Assembly: GCF_008931805.1 (NCBI RefSeq)
Contig: NZ_CP044399.1
Coordinates: 1,426,001 to 1,490,000 of the forward strand
From: Moritella marina ATCC 15381
GTDB taxonomy: Bacteria; Pseudomonadota; Gammaproteobacteria; Enterobacterales; Moritellaceae
Length of the DNA stretch: 64,000 bases
Direction: 5' to 3'
A program made the translations under genes and the position numbers. This document shows positions 10,213 to 19,932 of this stretch, piece by piece. Numbering within the stretch: the stretch's first letter is position 1; every line of letters begins with the position of its first letter. Below the pieces are notes generated by a model that searched no databases, was not told the origin of the DNA, and saw only the letters and a program-made list of their open reading frames with translations.

Positions 10213-10776
10213 TTAATTTGTATTAGAATTTTTTTTATTTGGGAATAATTGGTCTTTAACTGACAACATTTTGGAAACGCCAGCGCCTAGCTTCATTAAT
10301 TTACTTAGCTGTTCTGGATTAAGGCGTTGTAATTCTGCAGCCCATTCGGTGACCATTTCAAGTAGATCGTGGATCTCTTGCATTTTGCTTTGCGCGTATT
10401 CGTCACTTGCATCTGTCGGCTTCTCTAATAGAGATGTACGTAGTAAAGACAGTGTCGGATCAATTTCACGTTTACGACGCTCTTTGAATACGGTATTGGC
10501 CATATCCCAGATACTGCCGATCGCGCTGTAATATTCTTTGCGATCTCCTGGTATATGACTGACTTGAATCAACTGCCATGATTGCAGTTCTTTAATGCCC
10601 ATACTGACGTTGCCACGGGAGATATTTAAACCACTCGCCAAATCGTTTGCGCAAACAGGTGCTTCTGTTATAACAAGCAGCGCATACATTTGACCAACGG
10701 TACGATTGAAGCCCCATCGGCTGCCCATTTCACCGAAATGATAAACAAACGATTGATTTTGTGCAGAGATATTCAC
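10213..10776 (-). CDS. GbsR/MarR-type transcriptional regulator heading the cyd operon
   Basis: A 187-aa winged-helix DNA-binding protein of the GbsR branch of MarR. The segment [19 protein letters not shown], then the helix-turn-helix [28 protein letters not shown] and the wing [10 protein letters not shown], are typical. Start is GTG at 10776 with AAGG 6 nt upstream. Only 20 nt separate its stop from cydA, so it is probably co-transcribed with cydABX-cydDC. A perfect palindrome 14 nt upstream of the start is a candidate autoregulatory operator. The effector is unknown; Cys42 (APVCAND) is the only cysteine. Confidence 0.85.
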   Translation of the reverse strand: MNISAQNQSFVYHFGEMGSRWGFNRTVGQMYALLVITEAPVCANDLASGLNISRGNVSMGIKELQSWQLIQVSHIPGDRKEYYSAIGSIWDMANTVFKERRKREIDPTLSLLRTSLLEKPTDASDEYAQSKMQEIHDLLEMVTEWAAELQRLNPEQLSKLMKLGAGVSKMLSVKDQLFPNKKNSNTN

Positions 10777-10790
10777 ATGTAACCTTACGA

Positions 10791-10812
10791 ACTTTCAGAA
10801 ATTTCTGAAAGT
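10791..10812 (-). promoter_or_regulatory. Perfect 22-bp palindrome, candidate operator of the GbsR-type regulator
   Basis: ACTTTCAGAAA directly joined to TTTCTGAAAGT is an exact palindrome with no spacer. It ends 14 nt before the GTG start of the GbsR/MarR-type gene. Proteins of this superfamily bind as dimers to palindromes of about this size, so autoregulation of the regulator-cyd transcript is a reasonable inference. Confidence 0.6.
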
Positions 10813-10830
10813 TTAAATCACTAACAGTAA

Positions 10831-10844
10831 TTGATCAAGGTCAA
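10831..10844 (-). promoter_or_regulatory. FNR-type box upstream of the cyd operon (9/10)
   Basis: TTGATCAAGGTCAA matches the FNR consensus TTGAT-N4-ATCAA with one mismatch. It lies 55 nt upstream of the regulator start. Confidence 0.55.
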
Positions 10845-10880
10845 ATTGGAATGAATTACCTTGTGGAGTGTAAAGATTCG

Positions 10881-10894
10881 TTGATATATATCAA
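10881..10894 (-). promoter_or_regulatory. FNR-type box upstream of the cyd operon (perfect)
   Basis: TTGATATATATCAA is an exact match to TTGAT-N4-ATCAA. FNR control of cyd is established in enterics. Here the box lies 105 nt upstream of the first gene of the operon, and fnr itself lies in this window. Confidence 0.7.
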
Positions 10895-11145
10895 AACGCT
10901 ATATAACTTGTTTGATTAGTCAAAGACTTGTTATAAAAACAGTTTAATGACACCCTGTTACGGCGTTATATGGCGATTGTGATTGAGGTTAACTTAATAT
11001 TTTAATAAAGTATTTTAAATTAAGTTAATTTACATAAGGTTAAAATTTATTAGTTTGGTTGAAAACCAGGCGATTTAATTTTTTAAAGCCAAGCATTGTA
11101 TGTGTATCAATCGTCGATTTATCAATTATGTCGAAAGGATTAATA

Positions 11146-11763
11146 ATGTCAGTTGAGAAACAGCAAACAAGACAGGTAGACAAAGACAGCTCTCAAAATG
11201 CATTTTTTAGTGCATGTGCCAACAAAGTTTTAGATTTAACTGGTTGGTATTGTGAACCCATTCCAGCTAAATATAACAAAGCTGTTATTGCTTATGCGCC
11301 GCATACCTCTAATTGGGATTTTCCGTTACTTATTGTCGCGCGATTCGCGAACAAAGTAAATGTGCAATGGGCGGGTAAATCTGAGATGTTCAGTTGGCCA
11401 TTTAAAGGTGCATTGAAATTTTTAGGTGGTGTGCCGATTGAACGATCAAAATCGACCAACATGGTTCAGACTGTGGTTAATATCTTCAACAGCCAAGAAC
11501 GTTTTCTATACGCGATGTCACCAGAGGGTACGCGTAAGTATCAAGACTTTTGGCGTTCAGGATTTTACTATATTGCCTTAGAGGCTAACGTACCGATTAT
11601 TTTGTATCAATTAGATTATAAGCAGAAACGTGTAACGATTGGTGATGTGATTAATGTGACAGGGAATATTGAAAAAGATTTAGCGGCGATCGATATGGTG
11701 TTTAAGGATGTCGAACCGAAGTTTAAAGAGAAATATTGTTTGGCGAAGTTTAAAAACCAGTGA
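11146..11763 (+). CDS. PlsC-like lysophospholipid acyltransferase family protein
   Basis: Acyltransferase of the 1-acyl-glycerol-3-phosphate O-acyltransferase superfamily. The catalytic HX4D motif is present as HTSNWD and the substrate-binding motif as SPEGTRK. 205 aa with no obvious N-terminal membrane span, so it is the short soluble/peripheral form whose acceptor is uncertain. The frame is open to 11059, but the ATG at 11146 is chosen because AAAGGA lies 6 nt upstream; ATG 11128 is the alternative. Monocistronic, divergent from the cyd operon. Confidence 0.8.
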   Translation: MSVEKQQTRQVDKDSSQNAFFSACANKVLDLTGWYCEPIPAKYNKAVIAYAPHTSNWDFPLLIVARFANKVNVQWAGKSEMFSWPFKGALKFLGGVPIERSKSTNMVQTVVNIFNSQERFLYAMSPEGTRKYQDFWRSGFYYIALEANVPIILYQLDYKQKRVTIGDVINVTGNIEKDLAAIDMVFKDVEPKFKEKYCLAKFKNQ

Positions 11764-11820
11764 AATAAGGTTGTTTAGTTCGCTTTTTACGAGGTATTTT
11801 AAAAACACTGTGTAAATATA

Positions 11821-11861
11821 CAGTTAAAACTCGAGGTTCGTGTAATCCTGAGTTTTAACTG
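11821..11861. repeat. Inverted repeat between the PlsC-like gene and hisI (possible terminator)
   Basis: Perfect 12-bp arms CAGTTAAAACTC / GAGTTTTAACTG around a 17-nt loop, between two convergent genes. No T-run follows on either strand, so if it ends transcription it is not a classical intrinsic terminator. Confidence 0.5.
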
Positions 11862-11891
11862 GTTTAAGGCTCACTTAGCATTAATTAACTG

Positions 11892-12506
11892 CTATTTGTG
11901 GCGATTTTCAAGGCACTGTACAACTTCTGTTAGTGGCACGTCTTCTTTTTGTAGTAAAACAAGCAGGTGATAAAGTAGATCTGAGCTTTCGTTAACTAAC
12001 TCATCGCGATCTTTAGCTACAGCCGCTAGTGCAACTTCAACACCTTCTTCACCGACTTTTTGTGCGCAACGCTTAGTACCACGAGCAAATAAACTCGCTG
12101 TATAGCTTATTTCTGGATCGGCTGTCTTACGTTCTTCAAGCACTTTATCAAGTTGTGCAATGAATGTAAGCGCAGGTTTGTTTTCTGTTACGAAGCAGCT
12201 ATCTGTACCTAAGTGGCAAGTTGGGCCACAGGGTTTAGCTGTGATAAGTAATGAATCATTGTCACAGTCTTTTGTTATCTCTTGAACCAATAGATAGTTC
12301 TCTGAAGACTCACCTTTAGTCCATAGACGTTGCTTAGTTCGGCTAAAGAAAGTCACTTTGCCGATTTCTAATGTTGTTTTTAAAGCCTCTTCATTCATAT
12401 AACCTAGCATCAATACTTCACCTGATACTGAGTCTTGAATAATTGCAGGCATTAAACCGTCTACTTTTTTCCAATCAAGTTGGTTAATTTGTTCGTTTGT
12501 TATCAT
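11892..12506 (-). CDS. hisI: Bifunctional phosphoribosyl-AMP cyclohydrolase / phosphoribosyl-ATP diphosphatase
   Basis: Steps 2 and 3 of histidine biosynthesis in one 204-aa protein (HisIE). The N-terminal cyclohydrolase domain shows [12 protein letters not shown], the zinc/substrate segment DCDNDSLL and GPTCHLG. The C-terminal pyrophosphohydrolase domain shows [34 protein letters not shown]. Its ATG overlaps the hisF stop (ATGA). Last gene of the operon. Confidence 0.96.
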   Translation of the reverse strand: MITNEQINQLDWKKVDGLMPAIIQDSVSGEVLMLGYMNEEALKTTLEIGKVTFFSRTKQRLWTKGESSENYLLVQEITKDCDNDSLLITAKPCGPTCHLGTDSCFVTENKPALTFIAQLDKVLEERKTADPEISYTASLFARGTKRCAQKVGEEGVEVALAAVAKDRDELVNESSDLLYHLLVLLQKEDVPLTEVVQCLENRHK

Positions 12507-13276
12507 GTTCTGATCTCCACATCTTGATCTCGTAGATATTCTTTTAATTCACCAATATTGATGACTTGTTTATGAAATACACTTGCAGCTAATGCGCCAT
12601 CAACGTCTGCTTCATTAAATACTGTTGTAAAGTGTGCCATTTCACCTGCACCACCTGATGCGATCAATGGTACTTTACAAATTTTACGGGCTTTAGATAA
12701 TTGTACCGTGTCGTAACCACCACGAACACCATCTTGATTCATCACATTGAGGACGATTTCACCTGCGCCACGTTTTTGAACTTCTTTAATCCATTCAAAC
12801 GTTGTCCACTTGGTGACTTGTGTTCGGGTTTCGTCACCAGTGAATTGATAGACTTTATATTCCTCGGTGTCTTCATCGAAATAACTATCGATACCGATGA
12901 CAATACATTGCACGCCGAACTTAGCTGCAAGTCTATTAATCAAGCTTGGATCTGCAAGTGCAGGGGAGTTAATTGATACTTTATCGGCGCCAAATTCTAA
13001 AATACGCGCCGCGTCTTCTTCACTTTTAATGCCGCCTGCCACGCAAAAGGGAATATCAATAACTTCTGCAACGCGACTTACCCAGCTTTTATCAACAACG
13101 CGATCATCTGCACTTGCCGTTATATCGTAAAATACTAATTCGTCAGCACCTTCTGCAGCGTAACGTTGGGCAAGGGGAACGATATCTCCGATCAATTCAT
13201 GATTACGGAATTTAACCCCTTTGACGACCTTTCCATCTTTAACATCTAAACAAGGTATTATGCGCTTTGTTAACAT
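12503..13276 (-). CDS. hisF: Imidazole glycerol phosphate synthase cyclase subunit
   Basis: Cyclase half of the HisH-HisF synthase, closing the imidazole ring and releasing AICAR. A 257-aa TIM barrel with the opening [20 protein letters not shown], catalytic Asp11 in CLDV, and Asp131-type residue in GIDSYFD. Full length matches E. coli HisF and it is not a HisA hybrid. Its GGAG ribosome site lies inside the end of hisH. Only one base separates the hisH stop from this ATG, where hisA would normally sit. Confidence 0.97.
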   Translation of the reverse strand: MLTKRIIPCLDVKDGKVVKGVKFRNHELIGDIVPLAQRYAAEGADELVFYDITASADDRVVDKSWVSRVAEVIDIPFCVAGGIKSEEDAARILEFGADKVSINSPALADPSLINRLAAKFGVQCIVIGIDSYFDEDTEEYKVYQFTGDETRTQVTKWTTFEWIKEVQKRGAGEIVLNVMNQDGVRGGYDTVQLSKARKICKVPLIASGGAGEMAHFTTVFNEADVDGALAASVFHKQVINIGELKEYLRDQDVEIRT

Positions 13277-13277
13277 A

Positions 13278-13910
13278 TTACATCTCCAGGAAATTCTTGA
13301 TTAATTGTGCACCCGCTTTACTTGAACGCTCGGGGTGGAATTGCACACCGTAGAAATTATCTCTATTCACAGCAGCGGTAAATGGCGCGCCGTGTGTGCT
13401 GGTGGCAATCGTGTCACTGCCAACTGCCAGTGCGTAGCTATGCACAAAATAGAAATAACTGCCACTTGGAATATCCTTGAATAATGGATGATCTTGCTGC
13501 GGTTCAATCTGATTCCAACCCATGTGTGGTAAACGAACACCTTCACTTGGCATTGGTTCGATACTGCCACTGATTAATCCTAGCGTAGCGACATTACCTT
13601 CTGCTGAACCTTCTGCTGAAAATTCAGCAAGCAATTGCATACCAAGACAAATACCTAATACAGGTTGTTTTAGGCTTTTGACTAATTCAATTAAATCTCG
13701 GTCAGCTAAGTTTTTCATTGCTTCCTGTGCAGTACCTACGCCGGGTAGGAATAGTTTATCCGCATTGCGTAACACATCAGCTTCGCGGCTTACTGTCACT
13801 GAATAACCAAGGCGTTCAATGGCAAACCTTACCGATGAGAGATTGGCACAACCAGTATCAATAATGACAACATTACTTTTTGTTTGATCTTTGATTGTGT
13901 ATTCCGTCAT
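13278..13910 (-). CDS. hisH: Imidazole glycerol phosphate synthase glutaminase subunit
   Basis: Class I glutamine amidotransferase that feeds ammonia to HisF (210 aa). The catalytic triad is visible: nucleophile Cys in [10 protein letters not shown], and His and Glu in GVQFHPERS. It overlaps the hisB stop by 1 nt (TAATG). The gene ends one base before hisF; no hisA lies between. Confidence 0.96.
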   Translation of the reverse strand: MTEYTIKDQTKSNVVIIDTGCANLSSVRFAIERLGYSVTVSREADVLRNADKLFLPGVGTAQEAMKNLADRDLIELVKSLKQPVLGICLGMQLLAEFSAEGSAEGNVATLGLISGSIEPMPSEGVRLPHMGWNQIEPQQDHPLFKDIPSGSYFYFVHSYALAVGSDTIATSTHGAPFTAAVNRDNFYGVQFHPERSSKAGAQLIKNFLEM

Positions 13911-14983
13911 TAAAGCACTCCTTTTGAACTTGGTAGCATATCGCCTTCGACTTTAATGCATTGACGAAGGGTACGGCCAAAGCTCTTGAATAAGCTTTCT
14001 ACAAGGTGGTGCGTGTTTTTCCCTTCTGCTTTAAGGTGTACTGTTGCAGCCATACCATCACTTAAAGAACGGAAGAAGTGCGGTACCATTTCTGTTGCAA
14101 ATTCACCAATGTGGTCGCGTGGGAACTCGGCGTTAAATTGCAGATAAGCACGGCCAGAAAGATCCAGTGAACAAGATGCTTCACATTCATCCATTGGTAG
14201 CACGAAGCCGAAACGGCCAATACCACGTTTATCACCAAGTGCTTGGTTAATTGCATTGCCTAAGGCGAGTGCTGTGTCTTCTACTGTGTGGTGATCATCA
14301 ATATGTAAGTCACCAGCAACACTCAAGTTTAATCTAAAGCCGCCGTGTGTCGCGATTTGATCTAACATGTGATCAAAGAAACCCATGCCAGTATCAATAC
14401 TACTACCGCCTTGGCTATCAAGGTCGATATCTACTTTAATGTCAGTTTCTTTGGTTGTACGCGTTACACTCGCAACGCGATTACCTTTAGCCAAGATCTT
14501 ATCTTCAATCATTGGCCAATTTAAATCAGTGCGATTATAAAAGATGCCTTCAATGCCCATGTTCTCGGCAAGTTGAATATCGGTAATACGATCGCCAATC
14601 ACATACGAGTTAGCAAAATCGATACGACCTGATTGTAAGTATTCTTTAACCATACCTAAATGTGGCTTACGGCAACTACAGTTGTCTTCAGTAAAATGCG
14701 GACAAAGTAACACAGCTTCAAAATTAACGCCTTGTGAAGCAAACAGCTCCATCATGGCGTTTTGGGGAATATCAAAGTCACTTTGCGGGTAGCTATCTGT
14801 GCCAAGTCCGTCTTGATTAGAAACGATGACTAGCTTGAAACCTGCAGCTTGTAACTTAAGTAATGCTGGGATCACTAAAGGTTCAAATTTTAGTTTCTCT
14901 AAAGTGTCGACTTGTTTATCGCTAACCGGTTCATCGATTAATGTACCATCACGATCAATAAATAAGAATTTTTCCTTGCTCAC
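13910..14983 (-). CDS. hisB: Bifunctional histidinol-phosphatase / imidazoleglycerol-phosphate dehydratase
   Basis: Steps 6 and 8 of histidine biosynthesis in one 357-aa protein, the enterobacterial fused form. The N-terminal HAD phosphatase has [12 protein letters not shown] and a zinc-binding [14 protein letters not shown] loop. The C-terminal dehydratase has [16 protein letters not shown] and [15 protein letters not shown] 46-nt gap separates it from hisC. Confidence 0.97.
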   Translation of the reverse strand: MSKEKFLFIDRDGTLIDEPVSDKQVDTLEKLKFEPLVIPALLKLQAAGFKLVIVSNQDGLGTDSYPQSDFDIPQNAMMELFASQGVNFEAVLLCPHFTEDNCSCRKPHLGMVKEYLQSGRIDFANSYVIGDRITDIQLAENMGIEGIFYNRTDLNWPMIEDKILAKGNRVASVTRTTKETDIKVDIDLDSQGGSSIDTGMGFFDHMLDQIATHGGFRLNLSVAGDLHIDDHHTVEDTALALGNAINQALGDKRGIGRFGFVLPMDECEASCSLDLSGRAYLQFNAEFPRDHIGEFATEMVPHFFRSLSDGMAATVHLKAEGKNTHHLVESLFKSFGRTLRQCIKVEGDMLPSSKGVL

Positions 14984-15029
14984 ATCGGGCTCCTGCTTGT
15001 TTATTTTTATTCTTTTATGATTTCTGTAA

Positions 15030-16097
15030 TTAAGAAAGTACAGACTTTAATGCGGCTAAGGTGCTGTTCATTTCAGCCGCGTTGCCTAAGGTGATTCGAA
15101 TACAGTTTTCTAATCGTGCTTTGGAACTAAAATCTCTTAATACAATACCTTGTTCGCCTAATAAGCTAAACACTTTTTGGCTATTATTAAATTGTACCAA
15201 GACATAATTCCCGGTTGCAGGGAATACTTTCTCGACACCGGTCAATTGATTTAACTCATCAATAAACGCACTACGCATACCGTTAAGTTGCGCAACACGG
15301 TCTGTCATTATCTCGATACCAGATGCTGTTAATGCTTGGCTGGCGATTTGTGCTACAGGTTCCGGTACTGGGTAGGGAGGAATAACTTTCGATAGCAATC
15401 CGATGACAGTCTCACTGGCTATTGCAAAACCACAGCGTAATGACGCTAATGCAAATGCTTTTGACAGTGTTCTTAAGATCACTAAGTTATCAAAATCTTG
15501 TAGTAACGACACTTGTGATGCCGCTGGACAAAACTCAATGTAAGCTTCATCACAGACAATAATGGCTTTGTCTTTCGCAGCGTTCAATAAATCCGTTAAA
15601 CGCGCTGAATCGAGTAGATTACCAGTCGGATTATTGGGTGCGCACAAAAATACAATCTTAACTGAATCTAATTTTGCTGTTATCGCATCGTAGTCAGGGT
15701 CGAAATTAGCATCTAAATCTTGTTTGATGATACTCACGCCACAGGTTTCAGCGCTCACTTCATACATGCCGTAAGTTGGCGGGTTGATTAGAATGTTATC
15801 AACACCTGGCTCACAGAATGTGCGGATCAGTAATTCGATAGCTTCATCGGCACCACGAGTGGTAATTACATTCTCCGGGTTAACGCCTGCATAATCCGCG
15901 TAACCATTAATAACAGCGGTAGGCTGAAATTCAGGATAACGATTCAAGCGGTTGCAATCTAAGGCATAATGACCTGAATCCGGTGCTTCATTGGCATTTA
16001 ACCAAATGTCACCCGAGCCGCCAATTCTACGGGCTGACTGATACGGTGTTAACTCTTGCACATTCTTTCTGGCGAGTTTCGTTAGCTGGTTGCTCAT
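15030..16097 (-). CDS. hisC: Histidinol-phosphate aminotransferase
   Basis: PLP-dependent class I/II aminotransferase converting imidazole-acetol phosphate to histidinol phosphate (355 aa). The PLP lysine lies in [15 protein letters not shown]; the cofactor pocket motifs APNNPTGN and CDEAYIEF are present. Its start overlaps the hisD stop (ATGA). Confidence 0.96.
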   Translation of the reverse strand: MSNQLTKLARKNVQELTPYQSARRIGGSGDIWLNANEAPDSGHYALDCNRLNRYPEFQPTAVINGYADYAGVNPENVITTRGADEAIELLIRTFCEPGVDNILINPPTYGMYEVSAETCGVSIIKQDLDANFDPDYDAITAKLDSVKIVFLCAPNNPTGNLLDSARLTDLLNAAKDKAIIVCDEAYIEFCPAASQVSLLQDFDNLVILRTLSKAFALASLRCGFAIASETVIGLLSKVIPPYPVPEPVAQIASQALTASGIEIMTDRVAQLNGMRSAFIDELNQLTGVEKVFPATGNYVLVQFNNSQKVFSLLGEQGIVLRDFSSKARLENCIRITLGNAAEMNSTLAALKSVLS

Positions 16098-17389
16098 GCT
16101 GTTTCTCCCAAGCGTTCGATTCTGATGGTGACGGCACGTTTATGCGCGTCGAGTCCTTCTGCATCAGCCAGACAAGTGACCGTCTTCGCCAAGCTCTTGA
16201 GACCATCTTGAGATAACTCCTGAACAGTAAAGCGTTTAGTAAAATCAGCAAGCCCTAAACTTGAATAGGTTTTAGTGTAGCCATAGGTTGGTAGTACATG
16301 GTTAGTACCACTTGCATAATCACCGACAGATTCAGGAGACCAGGCCCCTAAAAAGATAGAACCAGCATGTTTCAATTTTGGCAGTAAACTACGTGCATTT
16401 TCTGTTTGCACAATTAAGTGCTCAGGTGCGTACAGGTTACTAATTGAAATTGACGTGTCTGTATCTGTAGTGATAATGATTAAACTTGATGCAATAGACT
16501 GTACGGCAATGTCTTGACGAGAAAGACAGGCCAATTGTTGCGATATTTGTTCAGAGACTTTAGCAGCAAGTTCACTTGATGATACAACCAAGATTGATTG
16601 TGAGTCAGGACCATGCTCTGCTTGTGATAATAAATCAGCAGCGATAAACCCGGCATCAGCCTGTGCATCAGCAATCACTAGAACTTCAGATGGACCGGCT
16701 GGCATATCAATTGCCGCGCCGTTTATATCAGTACTGACTTGGCGTTTTGCCTCGGTAACAAACGCATTACCCGGCCCAAAAATCTTATCTACTTTAGCGA
16801 TAGATTCAGACCCATACGCCATTGCAGCGATAGCTTGCGCACCACCAAGTGTGTAAATTTCGGTAACACCACACAATTGGGCTGCAAATAAAATCTCATC
16901 TGCAATCGGTGGTGGTGTGGTTAGTACAATGCGTTCACAGTTAGCAATGTTTGCGGGTGTTGCAAGCATGAGCACAGTTGATGGTAGCGGTGCACTGCCA
17001 CCCGGGATATATAAACCAACAGCATCAATAGCAACAGTATGCATCTCACACACTACACCTGGCATCGTTTCAACACGGATAGTCTCTTGTACTTGTGCTT
17101 GATGAAAAAGATGAATGTGATGTTGTGCTTGTTTGATTGCTTGTTTAGTTTCATCATCTACCCGCTGACTAGCCGCTTCTATCTCAGCTGCCGTTACGCG
17201 TAAATTCTCTACTTCAACTTTATCAAACTTTGCGGTGAGTGCTTTTAATGCGTTATCACCTTCATTTCTCACTTGCGCAATAATGTCGGTAACTATGTCA
17301 CCTATTTTTGCTGAGTTTGATATTGCAGGTCGCATTAATAATGCTGCTTGTTCTGCCTGGCTTAGTTGATCCCATACGACTGTTTTCAT
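16094..17389 (-). CDS. hisD: Histidinol dehydrogenase
   Basis: Zinc and NAD-dependent enzyme for the last two oxidations to L-histidine (431 aa). Conserved segments: [62 protein letters not shown] (zinc ligands) and TNHVLPTYG. 39 nt separate it from hisG. Confidence 0.97.
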   Translation of the reverse strand: MKTVVWDQLSQAEQAALLMRPAISNSAKIGDIVTDIIAQVRNEGDNALKALTAKFDKVEVENLRVTAAEIEAASQRVDDETKQAIKQAQHHIHLFHQAQVQETIRVETMPGVVCEMHTVAIDAVGLYIPGGSAPLPSTVLMLATPANIANCERIVLTTPPPIADEILFAAQLCGVTEIYTLGGAQAIAAMAYGSESIAKVDKIFGPGNAFVTEAKRQVSTDINGAAIDMPAGPSEVLVIADAQADAGFIAADLLSQAEHGPDSQSILVVSSSELAAKVSEQISQQLACLSRQDIAVQSIASSLIIITTDTDTSISISNLYAPEHLIVQTENARSLLPKLKHAGSIFLGAWSPESVGDYASGTNHVLPTYGYTKTYSSLGLADFTKRFTVQELSQDGLKSLAKTVTCLADAEGLDAHKRAVTIRIERLGETA

Positions 17390-17428
17390 GCTTGATCCTC
17401 CCTTAACATTGCTGCTGCATGTTTGCTA

Positions 17429-18340
17429 CTAACCTAGCATTTTTTCAATTGGTAATACTAAAATTGAACTTGCGCCTAACTGTTTAAGTTCTTCCATCGT
17501 TTCCCAGAATAGCTTCTCTGTACTTACCAGGTGTACTGCAACCGTGTCTTCAGTTGACGCCAATGGTAATACCGTTGGGTTTTCAGCGCCAGGAAGTAGG
17601 GCAATGACAGCATCGAGTTGTGATTTAGGCGCGTGTAGCATGATGTATTTGCTTTCTTTTGCTTGCATTACACCTTGAGCACGCACCATTAAGCGGTCTA
17701 CTAATGCTTGTTTCTCTGCTGATAAAGCCGCTTTAGCTTGAATTAAAACCGCTTTAGAGTGGAAGATGTCTTGGACTTCTTTCAGGCCGTTGGCTTCAAG
17801 CGTAGCGCCTGTCGATACGAGGTCACAAATTGCGTCGGCAATGCCAGCGCGAGGAGCAACTTCAACAGAACCATTAAGCATCACAGATTTAAAGTTAACG
17901 CCTTGCTCATCTAAATAACGTTTTAGTAGTTCAGGGTATGATGTTGCAATGCGTAAGCCTTCAAGTGAGTGAGGGCCTTGGTAATCAAATTCTTCTGTTG
18001 CGGCAATTGATAAACGGCAACCACCAAATGTCATGCGTTTTAGCAGTTTATATTCAGCTGGTTCACCAAGGCGTTGACGTTCTAGTTCTTTTTCTTCTAG
18101 TTCGTTTTCGCCAATAAAACCAAGGTCAGCAACGCCGTCCATGATTAAACCTGGAATGTCATCGTCACGTACGCGAAGTAGATCAACAGGCATGTTTTCA
18201 CAGTGAGCGATCAAACGTTGTTCGCGCATGTTAATTTTAAGGCCCATGGCTTTAAGTAGGTTTTGAGATTCAGTGCTAAGACGGCCTGATTTTTGAATTG
18301 CGATTCTTAGTCTTGGTTGGTCATTTTTTGTGTCTAACAT
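17429..18340 (-). CDS. hisG: ATP phosphoribosyltransferase (long form)
   Basis: First committed and feedback-inhibited step of histidine biosynthesis. 303 aa, the hexameric long form with a C-terminal regulatory domain, so no HisZ is needed. Motifs: [28 protein letters not shown], the PRPP loop [14 protein letters not shown]. The frame has an ATG at 18346, but AAGGA is then directly adjacent; the ATG at 18340 has AAGGA at 5 nt and is preferred. It follows the his leader and attenuator. Confidence 0.96.
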   Translation of the reverse strand: MLDTKNDQPRLRIAIQKSGRLSTESQNLLKAMGLKINMREQRLIAHCENMPVDLLRVRDDDIPGLIMDGVADLGFIGENELEEKELERQRLGEPAEYKLLKRMTFGGCRLSIAATEEFDYQGPHSLEGLRIATSYPELLKRYLDEQGVNFKSVMLNGSVEVAPRAGIADAICDLVSTGATLEANGLKEVQDIFHSKAVLIQAKAALSAEKQALVDRLMVRAQGVMQAKESKYIMLHAPKSQLDAVIALLPGAENPTVLPLASTEDTVAVHLVSTEKLFWETMEELKQLGASSILVLPIEKMLG

Positions 18341-18380
18341 AGTCATCCTTAAACCTTGTTAAAATAATTGTCTATAAACG

Positions 18381-18417
18381 AAAAAACCCCCGAAAGTTCA
18401 ATCTTCCGAGGGTTTTT
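18381..18417 (-). terminator. his operon attenuator terminator
   Basis: On the minus strand AAAAACCCTCGGAAG pairs with CTTTCGGGGGTTTTT (two G-U wobbles) and is followed by a T-run. It lies between the hisL leader peptide and hisG, the position of the classical his attenuator. Confidence 0.88.
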
Positions 18418-18475
18418 CTAAATGAGTTCCGGAAGTTTGCATGCATACACCTCCAGTTAACAGCCTGAAAGCTAA

Positions 18476-18523
18476 TCAAATATGATGATGGTGATGCACG
18501 TTTACTTTCAGGTTGTTATTCAT
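18476..18523 (-). CDS. hisL: His operon leader peptide
   Basis: A 15-codon frame reads MNNNLKVNVHHHHHI then TGA, with five consecutive histidine codons (CAT CAC CAT CAT CAT). Ribosome stalling on these codons under histidine shortage would favour the antiterminator and read-through into hisG. The competing early hairpin is visible: CTTTCAGG at 18505-18512 can pair with CCTGAAAG at 18464-18471, flanking the His codons. A GGA lies about 9 nt before the ATG. Confidence 0.93.
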   Translation of the reverse strand: MNNNLKVNVHHHHHI

Positions 18524-18571
18524 AATGTTTTTCCAGTTAGTATGTTGTTACTAATAAGTGTGGTTGAGTTC

Positions 18572-18599
18572 ACAATAGCAATCTAGGATAAAATTGCAA
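18572..18599 (-). promoter_or_regulatory. Possible promoter of the his operon
   Basis: On the minus strand TTGCAA (-35 like) and TATTGT (-10 like) are separated by 16 bp and would start transcription about 40 nt before hisL. Only a partial consensus match. Confidence 0.35.
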
Positions 18600-18699
18600 T
18601 GCTTTTTAACGATTATTTGTAACTATTATTTATAAAGTGTTTAAATTAAAACTATATTAAAATAATATTCAAACACTGCAGTCATAAAACGTAGGGCTA

Positions 18700-19208
18700 T
18701 TATTCATTTGAATAAGCAAGATCGATGTCTTTGTTCATCCGTAATTTAAGGTTTTCAAGATTAACATTTGCTTTAACAAAGTAACTTGGCGAAAGTTCGA
18801 TAGCGCGGTCAATAAAGTACTCGGCTTCACGATATCGACCTTCTAGTATCAGAAAGTAACCGATGTCATTATAAGCATGCTCAATGGGCATTACTTGCTT
18901 TAAAGTTTGCAGTGCTTTGTTATACATTCCTTTGCGTACGTAAACCAAGCCTAGGTTTAACCATGCGCGCTTAAATTGACTATCTATATCAATTGCTTTC
19001 TTGTATTGAATTTCAGCTTTAACAAAATTACCTGCTAAATAATAAGAGTAACCGATATTAGTATAGGTAGGGTGGTCGAAACCGTCTTTATTGGTTTGCC
19101 ATTGTTTGAATTGCTTGCATAAGTGTATTTATGGAAAGAGATAACAATTAATGTAATGGCCAGTGTATTGAATATTAATTTCGTTGGTGAATATCGCTCA
19201 TTACGCAT
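18700..19208 (-). pseudogene. TPR-repeat protein with a frameshift between signal/anchor and TPR part
   Basis: An ATG at 19208, with AAGGA 7 nt upstream, opens a frame MRNERYSPTKLIFNTLAIT... that encodes a hydrophobic N-terminal anchor. The TPR-coding frame lies one base earlier from about 19128 onward (HPTYTNIGYSYYLAGNF..., AWLNLGLVYVRKGMYNKAL..., AYNDIGYFLILEGRYREAE...) and runs to the stop at 18700. Each frame alone is truncated; joined with a one-base correction around 19105-19135 they give about 168 aa with three TPR units. No slippery heptamer is evident, so it is a recent frameshift or a base-call error. Function unknown. Confidence 0.7.
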
Positions 19209-19383
19209 CAGTCTATCCTTAGATTACTATTTAAATAGGACTAAATATTAGTTAATCTTTTAAGTGTAGATGTGAATCTATTTTAGGAGGGGAGGAATTA
19301 CGTTAACAATTTGAAAGTGATTGTTAGTTTGTAAGTGAGGCTTCATCTGGGGAAGATAATGCCTCTCTACTTACAGGATAATA

Positions 19384-19710
19384 TTACTCGCGCTCTAATA
19401 ACAATAGCTTGTTGTCTACATCAGCCCAATCGTCAGCATCTGCTGGTGGTTCACATTTTTCGGTGATCACGGGCCATTGCGTTGAAAGCTCTTCATTAAT
19501 TGCAATAAATACTTGTTGATCTTCGGGTACTTCATCTTCTTGGAAGATCGCATTGACAGGACACTCTGGTTCACAAAGCCCACAATCAATACATTCCTCA
19601 GGATTAATAACTAAGAAGTTCGGACCTTCATGAAAAGCGTCTGCTGGGCATACTGGGACACAATCACCATGTTTACATTTAATACAATTTTCGGTTACGA
19701 CAAAAGTCAT
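19384..19710 (-). CDS. fdxA: Seven-iron ferredoxin (3Fe-4S/4Fe-4S), FdxA type
   Basis: Small soluble electron carrier of 108 aa. The first cluster motif [16 protein letters not shown] and the second [12 protein letters not shown] are both complete, and [13 protein letters not shown] is the standard FdxA opening. An upstream in-frame ATG at 19728 exists, but AGAGGA precedes the ATG at 19710 and the family start is there. Redox partners cannot be told from the context; it stands alone. Confidence 0.92.
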   Translation of the reverse strand: MTFVVTENCIKCKHGDCVPVCPADAFHEGPNFLVINPEECIDCGLCEPECPVNAIFQEDEVPEDQQVFIAINEELSTQWPVITEKCEPPADADDWADVDNKLLLLERE

Positions 19711-19932
19711 GATGCTTGTTCCTCTCATTTCAAAGTGGAGGCATTATACGTAAGCAGGCTTTAAAAGCAATTAACATCCTATTTATAACCGAAAACAGGC
19801 ATGAAAAACAACCTAAGTTCAAATAATAAAATGCATATTTCTTCATAATAACGTAAAATGCCCGCCCTAAGATTTTAGTTTACTAGCTAGTGCGCCAACT
19901 GCGTGATGCCTTTCATATTTGGATAATTTTCT

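Larger units (their letters stand above)
10777..11145. promoter_or_regulatory. Divergent intergenic region: cyd operon regulator / PlsC-like gene
   Basis: 369 bp without a supported gene. Reading from the cyd side it holds a perfect 22-bp palindrome, two FNR-type boxes (listed separately), and an AT-rich stretch with a 10-bp inverted repeat TTAACTTAAT / ATTAAGTTAA at 10989-10998 and 11019-11028. I did not assign -35/-10 boxes. Confidence 0.6.

Noticed and set aside
12701-12976. Long open frames antisense to hisF, hisH, cydB and others
   Set aside because: They lie entirely within well-supported genes, lack ribosome sites and show no domain pattern; they are shadow frames.
19105-19135. Programmed -1 frameshift in the TPR gene
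   Set aside because: No slippery X XXY YYZ heptamer and no clear downstream pseudoknot; mutation or base-call error is simpler.
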